From assembly GCA_900553755.1 (NCBI GenBank), contig USEX01000001.1, positions 37,669-101,668 on the forward strand: a stretch of 64,000 bases of DNA, read 5' to 3'. This DNA is from an uncultured Clostridium sp. Its GTDB lineage: Bacteria; Bacillota; Clostridia; TANB77; CAG-508. Positions 18,423 to 27,469 of this stretch are shown in pieces. Position 1 is the stretch's first letter. Each line of letters opens with the position of its first letter. The translations under genes were made by a program, and so were the position numbers. The notes beneath the pieces were generated by a model. The model was not told the DNA's origin, did not search any database, and saw nothing but the letters and a program-made list of their open reading frames with translations.

Positions 18423-18534
18423 ATAATCGCCTCCAAAATATGCTACTTCAATATTATTAATTAATGCTTGTCTAATGTCATAAAAAGCAAGTGATTTACT
18501 GCCTAATTACTTTTCCTGTTTAGTATAATTCACG

Positions 18535-18975
18535 TTATAGTTGATCATTTACAATTTTCTCATTTTTCTTATTCCATCTGGTAGCACAATTTAAACAGAT
18601 AAAATCTCTTACATCATCTCCATATGTTGCCCATGGATTGCAAAATAGCCCCATATTTTCAAATTTTTTCTTTTCTTTCTCTTTTTGTCTATTACTACCA
18701 TTATACAATCTATAAAATAAATCTCCAGCATACGTTCTTACAACATATTTTCCACTACAATTAGGGCATATCATATCTTTTGAGTTTTTTTCTATATGTC
18801 CACTTACACCTACAACCCAATTCAATATAAAACTATATTTTTTGGAATTTTTTATATCAAAATTTTCAAACTCATTTTCTAGTTTTTTAATTAATTCTCC
18901 AAATGTAGTAGTTTCTTTTTCCATTTTAAATATTTTTTCTATTTCTTCGTTTGTAAGAATTATATTATATTTCAA
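18535..18975 (-). CDS. Zinc-ribbon hypothetical protein, 146 aa
   Basis: Unrecognised protein with a charged helical N-terminal half and a C-terminal region holding two cysteine pairs, CPNCSGKYVVRTYAG (about residue 81) and FICLNCATRWNKK (about residue 125), which likely bind one zinc. Starts with TTG at 18975, 9 bases after GGAGG. ICE cargo of unknown role. Confidence 0.6.
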   Translation of the reverse strand: MKYNIILTNEEIEKIFKMEKETTTFGELIKKLENEFENFDIKNSKKYSFILNWVVGVSGHIEKNSKDMICPNCSGKYVVRTYAGDLFYRLYNGSNRQKEKEKKKFENMGLFCNPWATYGDDVRDFICLNCATRWNKKNEKIVNDQL

Positions 18976-19081
18976 CTAAAGTGACCTCCATTCAAATTAC
19001 TATTCTCTTGCAACTATAATACTCTACAAGAGCAGATATTTTTTAATAAACTATTTGCCTTTAAAATTGTAATTTGTATTG

Positions 19082-19393
19082 TTATTTAGCCCAAGCACTC
19101 AAAATAACTTTATCAAATAATTTAAATTCACCACTTATTACTTCGTTGATTTGATTATCACTATTTTCTTTTCGTTGAATAAAATATTCATATTCAACAG
19201 TATATCCAATTCCATACATTTTTTCTTTTGGTAACTCCCTACCTGTACTTACATAAAAATCAGTAACTCTTGTCTTAATTAATGGTTCTACTCCTAAATG
19301 GTTATTAAATCTAATTAGTTCTACTGTAACCAACAAAGCATAAGCAACAATAATTGCAACAAAAACAATTCCAACAATTTTAAGTTTTTTCAT
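19082..19393 (-). CDS. Membrane-anchored hypothetical protein, 103 aa
   Basis: One N-terminal transmembrane helix (residues 5-27, VGIVFVAIIVAYALLVTVEL) followed by a short exported domain with strands (GIGYTVEYEYFIQ, GEFKLFDKVILSAWAK). The start ATG at 19393 is preferred over upstream codons because GAGAGGTGGG precedes it. Not recognised. Lies alone between two small-gene clusters. Confidence 0.6.
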   Translation of the reverse strand: MKKLKIVGIVFVAIIVAYALLVTVELIRFNNHLGVEPLIKTRVTDFYVSTGRELPKEKMYGIGYTVEYEYFIQRKENSDNQINEVISGEFKLFDKVILSAWAK

Positions 19394-19467
19394 TAATTCC
19401 CACCTCTCTAATAACAAATTACTATTAATCGAGATGATTATATCATATATTTTATTAAAAAACATAA

Positions 19468-19495
19468 GAAGATACTAAATTTCTTTAATATCTTC
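19468..19495 (-). terminator. Terminator after the 19503-20154 gene pair
   Basis: GAAGATA (19468-19474) pairs with TATCTTC (19489-19495); minus strand continues TTATGTTTTTT. Short stem but well placed 8 bases after the stop codon. Confidence 0.55.
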
Positions 19496-19502
19496 CAATT
19501 TT

Positions 19503-19832
19503 TTAAATATTAAGCATGTCCATTTCTTCCAAAAATATGTATGCCTCTTTTGCTCCTAATTTGTATGCCTCAATTAGTTCCAGTGTATCCATTAAACTGA
19601 ATATAGTTACTAACTCATTAAATGCTTTCATTTCTTCTTTTTCAAAATTCATAGGTTTGTTATTTTCAACAAATTCTCTTATTTGAGGATATTTTTCATA
19701 TATTTTTTTACTTTCTTCTTGTAATTCTATATAATCCTCTCTATTAATAAGATTCTTTCTTTTGTGTTCTTCAAACGAATCTGTAAAGGCATCATGATTT
19801 TGATTTATAAAACTATCTAAGACTTTCTTCAT
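19503..19832 (-). CDS. Small helical protein, 109 aa (DUF6809-like)
   Basis: All-helical protein ending in MDTLELIEAYKLGAKEAYIFLEEM. The same layout (helices, then Y-K-L-G and a final helix) is seen in its neighbour at 19813-20154, so the two appear related. DUF6664/DUF6809-type proteins of clostridial elements look like this; the assignment is tentative. Start at 19832 fits GGAGG 9 bases upstream. Overlaps the neighbouring gene by 20 bases. Confidence 0.55.
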   Translation of the reverse strand: MKKVLDSFINQNHDAFTDSFEEHKRKNLINREDYIELQEESKKIYEKYPQIREFVENNKPMNFEKEEMKAFNELVTIFSLMDTLELIEAYKLGAKEAYIFLEEMDMLNI

Positions 19833-20154
19833 TATCATATACCTCCATTTGCTTTTCTATTTCTTTTTTTGCATTTAAACCGTCCATAAATCCTAATTTG
19901 TAAAAGTTCACATTCCAAAATTCTGACATCTCTAAAACATTTTCAAATAAGAAATTTTCAATTTTCTCCTCTAATTCTTCATGATATTCCTTAGGTACAT
20001 AATTCAATAATTCTTTCATTCTTTTCTCTGTATCATCTATTAATCCTTGATACTCTTTTGAATTGGTAGTAACTTTGCTTGAAAATTCCTCTCTTCTTGC
20101 CTCACATAATTCATCTAAAATAGAACAACTAAAAAAATCATCAATATTTTTCAT
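19813..20154 (-). CDS. Small helical protein, 113 aa (DUF6809-like)
   Basis: Helical, acidic protein starting MKNIDDFFSC; near the end it has NFYKLGFMDGLNAKKEIE, paralleling the next gene. ATG at 20154 sits 7 bases after GGAGG. It is the first gene behind promoter P3 (20175-20214), which carries the 14-bp motif shared by three ICE promoters. Function unknown. Confidence 0.6.
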   Translation of the reverse strand: MKNIDDFFSCSILDELCEARREEFSSKVTTNSKEYQGLIDDTEKRMKELLNYVPKEYHEELEEKIENFLFENVLEMSEFWNVNFYKLGFMDGLNAKKEIEKQMEVYDNEESLR

Positions 20155-20174
20155 GGCAACCTCCTTCAACAATA

Positions 20175-20214
20175 ATGATATTATATAATCAAAATTTTAA
20201 CAAATGTGCAAATT
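20175..20214 (-). promoter_or_regulatory. ICE promoter P3 with shared AATTTRCACATTTG motif
   Basis: Minus strand: motif AATTTGCACATTTG (20214-20201), whose last TTG begins the -35 TTGTTA (20203-20198). A 17-bp spacer and -10 TATCAT (20180-20175) follow. Same geometry as P1 (36079-36118) and P2 (32523-32562). Drives 19503-20154. Confidence 0.5.
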
Positions 20215-23200
20215 ATCTTTCTCTATTATCTTTGTAGTTTTGACTTTTTTCATCGTCAATATCATTATCTAAAAGTTCATGTTCCTTTTCGTTAAGATTT
20301 AACTTAATATTTAGTTCATCAAGTCTCTTTTGCTTTTCTTGTAACTCTTGCTCTTGTGGAAATTCTTTTTGCACTTCTTTTTCTGCATTTGCTAGTTGTA
20401 CTTTTTCATTTTCAAGTTGAGCTTTAGTAGGCTCAATTTGTTCTGATATTTTTTCTAGACAATTATCAATTCTTTGTATATTACCATGAACATCATTTCC
20501 TAATTCAATATAATAGCTATATTCATTTTTTATCTTTAACTTGAATAATTTACTAAATCTATCATATTCTAATTCTAAATTAAATCCTCGATAGTTTCCT
20601 ATATATTCTAAATCTGCATTTTTCTTATTATTACAAGCATCTAGTATTGCTTGTCCTGCTTTTGCTTTTTCATTAAATGTAACATTATTTATTACCATAG
20701 GACTAAATTCATTTTCATTTATTTTTGTATAATCTTTTAAATGTTTTGTATCATTTTCAAGTGCTACAATTTTATCTTCTAATCTTTTGATTTCTTTTGG
20801 ATAATATTTTGCAATTCTATCTTGTAAATCATATTTTTCTCCCATAAAACTTTGCTTTAAAAGTTTTAACTTGGCAACTGCAGTATCTAATTCTGTTTTC
20901 TCCAATATATCTGGATTGCCTGTTGCTAGTGCTTTTATTTCTCCATAAGATAATGCTTTCTCATCAACATCTTCAGCAACTCTAACTGGAGTTTTAGAAG
21001 TCATAATTTGCGAAATGAATTTTTGTTTATTTTCCACCAACTGATAAAGGTATGCATCAAAAGTTCCCTCTGTAACATACGTATATACATCAATTTCTTC
21101 ATTTCTATTTCCTTGTCTAATTCCTCTACCATTTCTTTGAGTTAAATCTGCTGGTCTCCATGGACAATCAAGATGATGTAATGCTATAAGCCTGTCTTGT
21201 ACATTTGTTCCTGCTCCCATTTTACTTGTACTACCTATAAGAACTCTTACATCACCATTCCTTACCTTAGAGAATAATTCTTTTTTCTTAACTTCATTAT
21301 CAGCCTCATGAATAAACGCTACTTGTTCTCTTGGAATTCCTTTTAATACAAGTTTTCTTCTTATATCGTTATAAACATCTGTAAACTTGTAATTACCATT
21401 TTCATCTAATAATTCTTCATTTTGTTTTGGTGTTGATAAATCACAAAATACTAATTGAGTTGACTTGTTTTCTTTTGTGTTATTCCAAATATCATAAACA
21501 TTATTTATACATGTATTTACTTTACTATATGGATCATCCTCTAACATATCATTCATTAGTCTTTGATCCAATGCTAGTTTTCTCCCCTCATTAGTTATTT
21601 TTAACATATTATCTTTTGCTGCATCAACCATACCATTTCTTATTCTTTCAGCTCTATTTCCAAGTTCTTCAACCATATCCTTTTGTATTGCACTAGGTTT
21701 AGTAACAATATTTTTAAAGTTAGCCTTTGGAACAGGAAGATTTAAAGTCTCGGCTGTTTGTATATCTGCTATTTCTTTGAATAAATTCATAAGCTCTGGT
21801 AAATTATGAAATTTTGCGAATCTAGTTTTTGCTCTGTAACCTGTACCCTCTGGAGACAATTCAATTGCTGTAACTGTCTCTCCAAATGTACTAGCCCAGG
21901 AATCAAAAAAATCCAGTCCCATTTTTTCGAGTCCATTGTATTGCAAATACCTTTGCATTGTATAAAGCTCTACCATGGAATTGCTGACAGGTGTTCCTGT
22001 TGCAAAAACAGTTCCCTTTCCTCCTGTTAACTCATCAAGGTATCTACATTTCATGTATAAATCCGAACTTTTCTGAGCTTCTGTTTGTGCTATTCCTCCA
22101 ACATTTCTCATTTTCGTATATAAAAAAAGGTTTTTAAAATTATGTGCTTCATCTACAAATAACTTATCAACTCCTAATTGTTCAAAAGTTACAACATCAT
22201 CTTTGCCATCTTGATTATTTAATTTTTCAAGTTTGCTTTCTAATCCTTTTCTTGTTTTTTCTAGTTGCTTAATTGTAAAATTTTCTCCACGATTTCTTTT
22301 AACTTCGTCAATACCATTTAATACGTCATTGATTTGTTTTTCTAACATTTCTTTTTGCCTTTCGACAGACATAGGTATTTTTTCGAATTGTGAATGTCCA
22401 ATGACAACTGCATCGTAATCTCCTGTTGCTATACGACTACAGAATTTTTTTCTATTAGCAGTTTGAAAATCTTTTTTAGTAGCGACAAGTATGTTTGCAG
22501 ACGGATATAATTGAAGAAACTCTGAAGCAAATTGTTCAATTATGTGATTAGGAACTACAAATAAGGATTTGTTACATAAACCAAGTCTCTTGCTTTCCAT
22601 AGCTGCTGCAACCATCTCAAATGTTTTTCCAGCTCCAACTTCATGTGCAAGTAATGTGTTACCTCCATATAAAATATGTGCTATGGCATTTACTTGATGT
22701 TTTCTTAATTTTATTTCTGGATTCATTCCAACAAAATTCAAATTACTACCATCATACTCTCTTGGTCTAATACTATTAAACTTTTCATTATAAATCTTGG
22801 TGAGTTGTTCCCTTCTATTTGTGTCTTTCCATACCCATTCTTCAAACGCTGCTTTAATTTGTTCTTGCTTTGATTGAGCAATAGCTGTTTCTTTTTTGTT
22901 TAATACTCTTGTTTTTCTTCCTTCTTCGTCAATTATGGTATCAAAAATCTTTACATCCTTTAAATTTAAAGTAGTTTCAATTATTTTGTACGCATTAATT
23001 CTATCAGTACCATAAGTTTTATATGCCTTTACATTACTTCTATCTCGACTTTTGTTTTCTATGTACCATTCTGAATTGTACTTTGAATATCTTACTTTGA
23101 TATCCCAGGTAGCATATACTGGTGTATCTAATAATTCAAACATAAATTGTCTTATGATTTCCTCAGGTATCCATGTAGCACCTAGCTTTATTCCTATTTC

Positions 23201-26200
23201 ATTTGCTTGAATGTCTTTTGGCATAACCTTTTTCAAACTATCTACATTGATTTGAAATTCTGGATGTGTCAAAGCAAATTCTTCAGCTATTTTCAATTTT
23301 TCTCTTACATTTCCTGATAAATATTCATCGGAAGTATAGAATGTACCTCTATGAAGCGGGTCTTCATAAATTACTCCTTCAAGTTCTTTTATTATTGTTT
23401 CTTTATCTTTATTAGTTAATTCAGACATATAATCTAAATCAACTCTTGCTTTTTCTGACATTGAAACAATTAATGCTTCATCGCTTGTCGAAACCTCTTT
23501 AATTTCCTTATACGGCTTAATTGTTCTTTTTGTAAACATATCTGCTTTTCGTACAAATTTTCCTTCGCCATCTAACACTTCTAAAGAACATAAAAGAAAA
23601 TAACTACTATCCTCAGAAAAGGCTAAATTATTTCCTCTACTATTAATTAGTCCGTATTGTTTTACAAAATTATCATACAATCTATTTAATCTTAATTGCT
23701 CTTGTTTTATATTTTCTTCAGGATAATCCTCTGTCTGCATATCTATTAGTGTTCTAACGCAATCTCGAAGTTCTATCATTCCTTTTATTCTATTTACAGA
23801 AGTAACAGGGAGTTCTTGTAAATACATTTTACTATTTTCTCTAAAATATATATTTCCATCTTTTATTGTATAAGAAAAATTTCTAACACTTGGATCAGCA
23901 TTAATAAATTTTTCATCTTCTTCTATATCATCTATTTCATATTCACTAATTTCAGCATGAATATTAGTTATTGCATAGTCTAATTGATTTTCAAGAGGTA
24001 TATCATTATTGGGAATACATGTTGAATCTAATCCATATTGTGTAGTTTTCATTTCCATTGTTCCTAAAACCATTTCAGGGTTATCTACAAAGTACTTATT
24101 CATTTTTATTCCATTATCATTAGTATCAAGATAAACCCAATCTGGTTCATTATTTGTCATATTTTCTCTTTTTTGTAGAAATAAAATGTCAGATGTTACC
24201 TCCGTACCTGCATTCTTAGAAAATGTGTTGTTGGGTAATCTAATTGCACCAAGCAAATCAGCTCTTTGTGCTATATATCTTCTTACAGTGGGATTTTCCT
24301 TATCCATTGTTCCTTTTGAAGTTATAAATGCAATTATTCCTCCAGGTCTTACCTTATCTAAAGTTTTTCCAAAGAAATAATCATGAATTAAAAAATTGTT
24401 TTTGTCGTATTTTTTGTCATGTATTTTAAAATCTCCGAACGGAACATTGCCAACAGCAACATCAAAGAAACTATCTGGCAAATCAACTTTTTCATAACCA
24501 TTAATAGTAATATTTGATTTTTGATATAATTGTCTAGCAATTCTTCCTGATATAGGATCTACTTCTATTCCATACAATTTACTTTCATTCATAGAATCAG
24601 GAATACTACCTAAGAAGTTTCCTGTACCACAACTAGGCTCTAGTATATTAGCATTCTTTACTCCCATATTTTCAAGTGCTTTATATATAGATTTAATTAC
24701 TATTGGTGGTGTATAAAAAGCTGTCAATGTTGACGCTCTCGCATTTTTATATTCTTCTTCAGAAAGTAAATCCTTTAAAACTTTATATTCATTTGACCAG
24801 TTTGAGTCTTTATCATCAAATGCTTTTGCAAGTCCACCCCATCCAACATATTTAGATAAAATTTCTTGTTCTTCTTTAGTTGCTAGTCTATTTTCATCTT
24901 CGCATTTTTTTAGAACTTTTATAGCCTCAATATTATTTGAAAATCTTTCTCTTGGTGTACCCACTCCTAAATTATCATCAGTTATTTTGTAATTTATTCT
25001 GTCTATATTAGATATTTCTGGTGAACTATTATAAGTTTCTCTTTTATTTTCTTTTGTATCAAATTTTGGCTCTATAATATTTGATTTTTTTATTTCATCA
25101 ATTATTTCATTAAAATCTTGTTGCAATTCCTCATTATTGTCTTCTGCACTTTTAACTTGTTCTAGATAATCTATAAGTTCTTCTTTTCCATCTAAATCTT
25201 CTTTTACTTGTTCAATTGTATTTTCTTCTCTATCAAAGATATCGTACTTATTTTCTAAATCAAGTAGTTTTTCATCTAAAGATTTATTTTCAATAGTTGT
25301 CTCTTTTTCTTCTGCCTTTTCTCTTGTCTTATATAAGTGTGAGTTCGAAGGATTTTCTTTTATTATTTTTTCAAATTCTTCAATTGACATTTCTCTGCCT
25401 AGTAATGGAAATTTCAAATCATAAAGTTGAACATTCATTACACCAATATTAGATATTTCATAGCTATCACTGCCAATATAAACTATATCTCCTAGATGGT
25501 AATCTAAAACTTTTTCAACTGGTATTTCTTTAATACTTTCTATTTTTTCTTTAGCATCATTATCTAACCATGCAAGGTATTCATCAAATTCTTTAGAATT
25601 TAAGTATCTGTCTGCTAAAATTAACTCTTTTAATCTTTTTTCTACATAGTTCCATGTCAATAATTTTTCTGGTCTATCATCTTTAAATCCTTTATATAAT
25701 AAAATTCCCTTACTATCATGTTGTTGTCCAAAATCTGCGTAACTATATGCTGCACTTGAGCCACCAATACCATATTCATGTTTAAGAAAATCAATATTTT
25801 CTTTTGCTGACATGCTTGAAGTCATTTGTCTAAATATTCTAAATTTTCCCTTTGCAAATCCACTACCATTTTGCAAAGTTCTGTCTATCATTTCTTGTGT
25901 GAATTCAAAAATAGCAGGTATATCATTATTTGATATATCTGCTATTTTTTGCTTTTGTTCTTCTTCTGATATTAAATTTAATTGTAGATTAGTTCCTGAA
26001 TTGTTATCTCCTCTGCCATATTCCTTAAATTGTTCATTATCTGAACCCACTTCATTTGGTCTTGTGCTTTCATTTCTTCTGTTATATTCGCTTTTTTCAT
26101 TAAATCTTTCATTATTGTTTCTATTCGTTCTGTCGCCGATTTTTGAATTTCTACTAGATGACTTGTAAGTTCGTTTTTCATTAGTAAAGCCATATATAAA

Positions 26201-27163
26201 CCTTTTTTCTGTTCCTTCAGATAATTTAACCTCATGTGATAATATTTGCCCTGAACTTGATTCTCGTTTGTTTCCTTTATCATAAGATTCGGTATCTGAT
26301 AATCTCCTTCTTGTCTGTATGTTAATTCCATAATCAACACTCCTTTCGTTTTCTTTGATTATATTATTATCTAATTTTTCTTTTTCTGCAAATGTATGAT
26401 TTTTAATTTTTTCTTGAGTTTGCAATTTTTTAATTGTTTGATGTATTTCTCTTATATTATTTTCTGCAATATCACTTGTTGCTGCTCCTAATCTTGAAAT
26501 TGTTTCTAAAGTGTTGAAATCTACTATACCTCTAAAATCATCAATTGAGAAATAATCAAATGGATTTATACCACATCTTTGCATAGTCATATATGCTACA
26601 CTATTTGATAATAATGTTCTAAATCTTGTTTCAATATTAAAGTCATCTAAATCTTCTAAAAAACTATTATCTTTTGCAACTATTAAGTCGCTTAAATAAT
26701 CTTGAATATTATCTTCAACAGAATTATAAGAAGCGGATATTATTGCTTCTGCTAAATTTGATTTATTTTCTAATTCTCCAAATCTAGCTTCTAATGAATC
26801 AATTAAGTCATTATTATATTTATCTTCGATTTTCCATAAGTTTAACTTCGTCCCAGTATAATTGTGTGTATCTGAAACATCAAAAACATGTCTCAGTCTA
26901 GTGTTACCATTTTCTTCACTAAGTAATGCTATTCCTTTTGCACCTTTATTAACCCATCTTTTAACTTTATTATTCCAGGTTTCAATATCAGCACAAGCAG
27001 TAGCTTCTGGTTTTTGCACAAAAATTAATACTTGCTCTGCAAAATTGTACTTATAATTATTTGAAGCCGTTATCAAAAAAGAAGCCCAATTTTCTGGACT
27101 TCTGCTTATCTCTGAAAGTGTTTCATTATATAAATTTACAATGTTTTGTAATTTCGAAGGCAT
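20213..27163 (-). CDS. Giant DNA methylase/SNF2 helicase fusion of the ICE
   Basis: 2316-residue cytoplasmic protein typical of Tn1549-type elements. An ArdC-like N-terminal domain (about residues 5-90, ENWASFLITASNNYKYNF, RWVNKGAKGIALL) comes first. An N6-adenine methylase follows, with ILEPSCGTGNFLGS (about 840) and NVPFGDFK (about 910, in place of NPPF). The SNF2-type helicase then has LLAHEVGAGKTFEMVAA (about 1510), VDEAHNFKNL (about 1675) and the motif-VI region NGRGIRQGN (about 2010). The end is coiled coil. It probably modifies or unwinds the incoming element to protect it from host restriction; this role is inferred. The ATG at 27163 follows GGAGGAATGATA. Confidence 0.9.
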   Translation of the reverse strand: MPSKLQNIVNLYNETLSEISRSPENWASFLITASNNYKYNFAEQVLIFVQKPEATACADIETWNNKVKRWVNKGAKGIALLSEENGNTRLRHVFDVSDTHNYTGTKLNLWKIEDKYNNDLIDSLEARFGELENKSNLAEAIISASYNSVEDNIQDYLSDLIVAKDNSFLEDLDDFNIETRFRTLLSNSVAYMTMQRCGINPFDYFSIDDFRGIVDFNTLETISRLGAATSDIAENNIREIHQTIKKLQTQEKIKNHTFAEKEKLDNNIIKENERSVDYGINIQTRRRLSDTESYDKGNKRESSSGQILSHEVKLSEGTEKRFIYGFTNEKRTYKSSSRNSKIGDRTNRNNNERFNEKSEYNRRNESTRPNEVGSDNEQFKEYGRGDNNSGTNLQLNLISEEEQKQKIADISNNDIPAIFEFTQEMIDRTLQNGSGFAKGKFRIFRQMTSSMSAKENIDFLKHEYGIGGSSAAYSYADFGQQHDSKGILLYKGFKDDRPEKLLTWNYVEKRLKELILADRYLNSKEFDEYLAWLDNDAKEKIESIKEIPVEKVLDYHLGDIVYIGSDSYEISNIGVMNVQLYDLKFPLLGREMSIEEFEKIIKENPSNSHLYKTREKAEEKETTIENKSLDEKLLDLENKYDIFDREENTIEQVKEDLDGKEELIDYLEQVKSAEDNNEELQQDFNEIIDEIKKSNIIEPKFDTKENKRETYNSSPEISNIDRINYKITDDNLGVGTPRERFSNNIEAIKVLKKCEDENRLATKEEQEILSKYVGWGGLAKAFDDKDSNWSNEYKVLKDLLSEEEYKNARASTLTAFYTPPIVIKSIYKALENMGVKNANILEPSCGTGNFLGSIPDSMNESKLYGIEVDPISGRIARQLYQKSNITINGYEKVDLPDSFFDVAVGNVPFGDFKIHDKKYDKNNFLIHDYFFGKTLDKVRPGGIIAFITSKGTMDKENPTVRRYIAQRADLLGAIRLPNNTFSKNAGTEVTSDILFLQKRENMTNNEPDWVYLDTNDNGIKMNKYFVDNPEMVLGTMEMKTTQYGLDSTCIPNNDIPLENQLDYAITNIHAEISEYEIDDIEEDEKFINADPSVRNFSYTIKDGNIYFRENSKMYLQELPVTSVNRIKGMIELRDCVRTLIDMQTEDYPEENIKQEQLRLNRLYDNFVKQYGLINSRGNNLAFSEDSSYFLLCSLEVLDGEGKFVRKADMFTKRTIKPYKEIKEVSTSDEALIVSMSEKARVDLDYMSELTNKDKETIIKELEGVIYEDPLHRGTFYTSDEYLSGNVREKLKIAEEFALTHPEFQINVDSLKKVMPKDIQANEIGIKLGATWIPEEIIRQFMFELLDTPVYATWDIKVRYSKYNSEWYIENKSRDRSNVKAYKTYGTDRINAYKIIETTLNLKDVKIFDTIIDEEGRKTRVLNKKETAIAQSKQEQIKAAFEEWVWKDTNRREQLTKIYNEKFNSIRPREYDGSNLNFVGMNPEIKLRKHQVNAIAHILYGGNTLLAHEVGAGKTFEMVAAAMESKRLGLCNKSLFVVPNHIIEQFASEFLQLYPSANILVATKKDFQTANRKKFCSRIATGDYDAVVIGHSQFEKIPMSVERQKEMLEKQINDVLNGIDEVKRNRGENFTIKQLEKTRKGLESKLEKLNNQDGKDDVVTFEQLGVDKLFVDEAHNFKNLFLYTKMRNVGGIAQTEAQKSSDLYMKCRYLDELTGGKGTVFATGTPVSNSMVELYTMQRYLQYNGLEKMGLDFFDSWASTFGETVTAIELSPEGTGYRAKTRFAKFHNLPELMNLFKEIADIQTAETLNLPVPKANFKNIVTKPSAIQKDMVEELGNRAERIRNGMVDAAKDNMLKITNEGRKLALDQRLMNDMLEDDPYSKVNTCINNVYDIWNNTKENKSTQLVFCDLSTPKQNEELLDENGNYKFTDVYNDIRRKLVLKGIPREQVAFIHEADNEVKKKELFSKVRNGDVRVLIGSTSKMGAGTNVQDRLIALHHLDCPWRPADLTQRNGRGIRQGNRNEEIDVYTYVTEGTFDAYLYQLVENKQKFISQIMTSKTPVRVAEDVDEKALSYGEIKALATGNPDILEKTELDTAVAKLKLLKQSFMGEKYDLQDRIAKYYPKEIKRLEDKIVALENDTKHLKDYTKINENEFSPMVINNVTFNEKAKAGQAILDACNNKKNADLEYIGNYRGFNLELEYDRFSKLFKLKIKNEYSYYIELGNDVHGNIQRIDNCLEKISEQIEPTKAQLENEKVQLANAEKEVQKEFPQEQELQEKQKRLDELNIKLNLNEKEHELLDNDIDDEKSQNYKDNRER

Positions 27164-27165
27164 TA

Positions 27166-27420
27166 TCATTCCTCCTTTCCTTTATTTCCTGAAAAAAATT
27201 CTATAATCCCATTTTTTATATTTCTTCTTTTATTTGTTTTATAGTTTTCTTCAATAACAACCTTAAAATCCATTATTAAACTTTTCTCAAAAGGGGAAAA
27301 ATCTCCAATGGAGTCTAAATCTTGCCATTTTATATTAATCAATTTTTCAGTTGTATTGATGTTATATTTAAATAATTTTTCTAAAGTTTTTGTTATATCA
27401 TTCATCTTATAAACTGCCAT
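27166..27420 (-). CDS. Small ICE protein, 84 aa
   Basis: Unrecognised helical protein between the adhesin and the methylase-helicase, whose start it nearly touches (TGA and ATG are interleaved), so translation is coupled. GGAGGAAATTAA precedes the ATG at 27420. The Lys/Arg-rich C-terminus ends in GKEE. Confidence 0.55.
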   Translation of the reverse strand: MAVYKMNDITKTLEKLFKYNINTTEKLINIKWQDLDSIGDFSPFEKSLIMDFKVVIEENYKTNKRRNIKNGIIEFFSGNKGKEE

Positions 27421-27442
27421 TTAATTTCCTCCTTATTTTAAA

Positions 27443-27464
27443 AGTGGCTATTTTTCAAGCCACT
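27443..27464 (-). terminator. Terminator after the adhesin gene
   Basis: AGTGGCT (27443-27449) and AGCCACT (27458-27464) form a stem; the minus strand continues TTTTAAAAT. Partial read-through into the methylase gene is likely because the downstream genes have no separate strong promoter that I can see. Confidence 0.6.
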
Positions 27465-27469
27465 CTAAT

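Noticed and set aside
19006..19033. Terminator formed by CTCTTG and CAAGAG
   Set aside because: Six-base arms with a 16-base loop and no T run on the relevant strand.
25978..26340. 120-codon minus-strand frame inside the methylase-helicase gene
   Set aside because: Alternative frame within the long gene, repetitive composition and no start signal; a shadow of the real gene.
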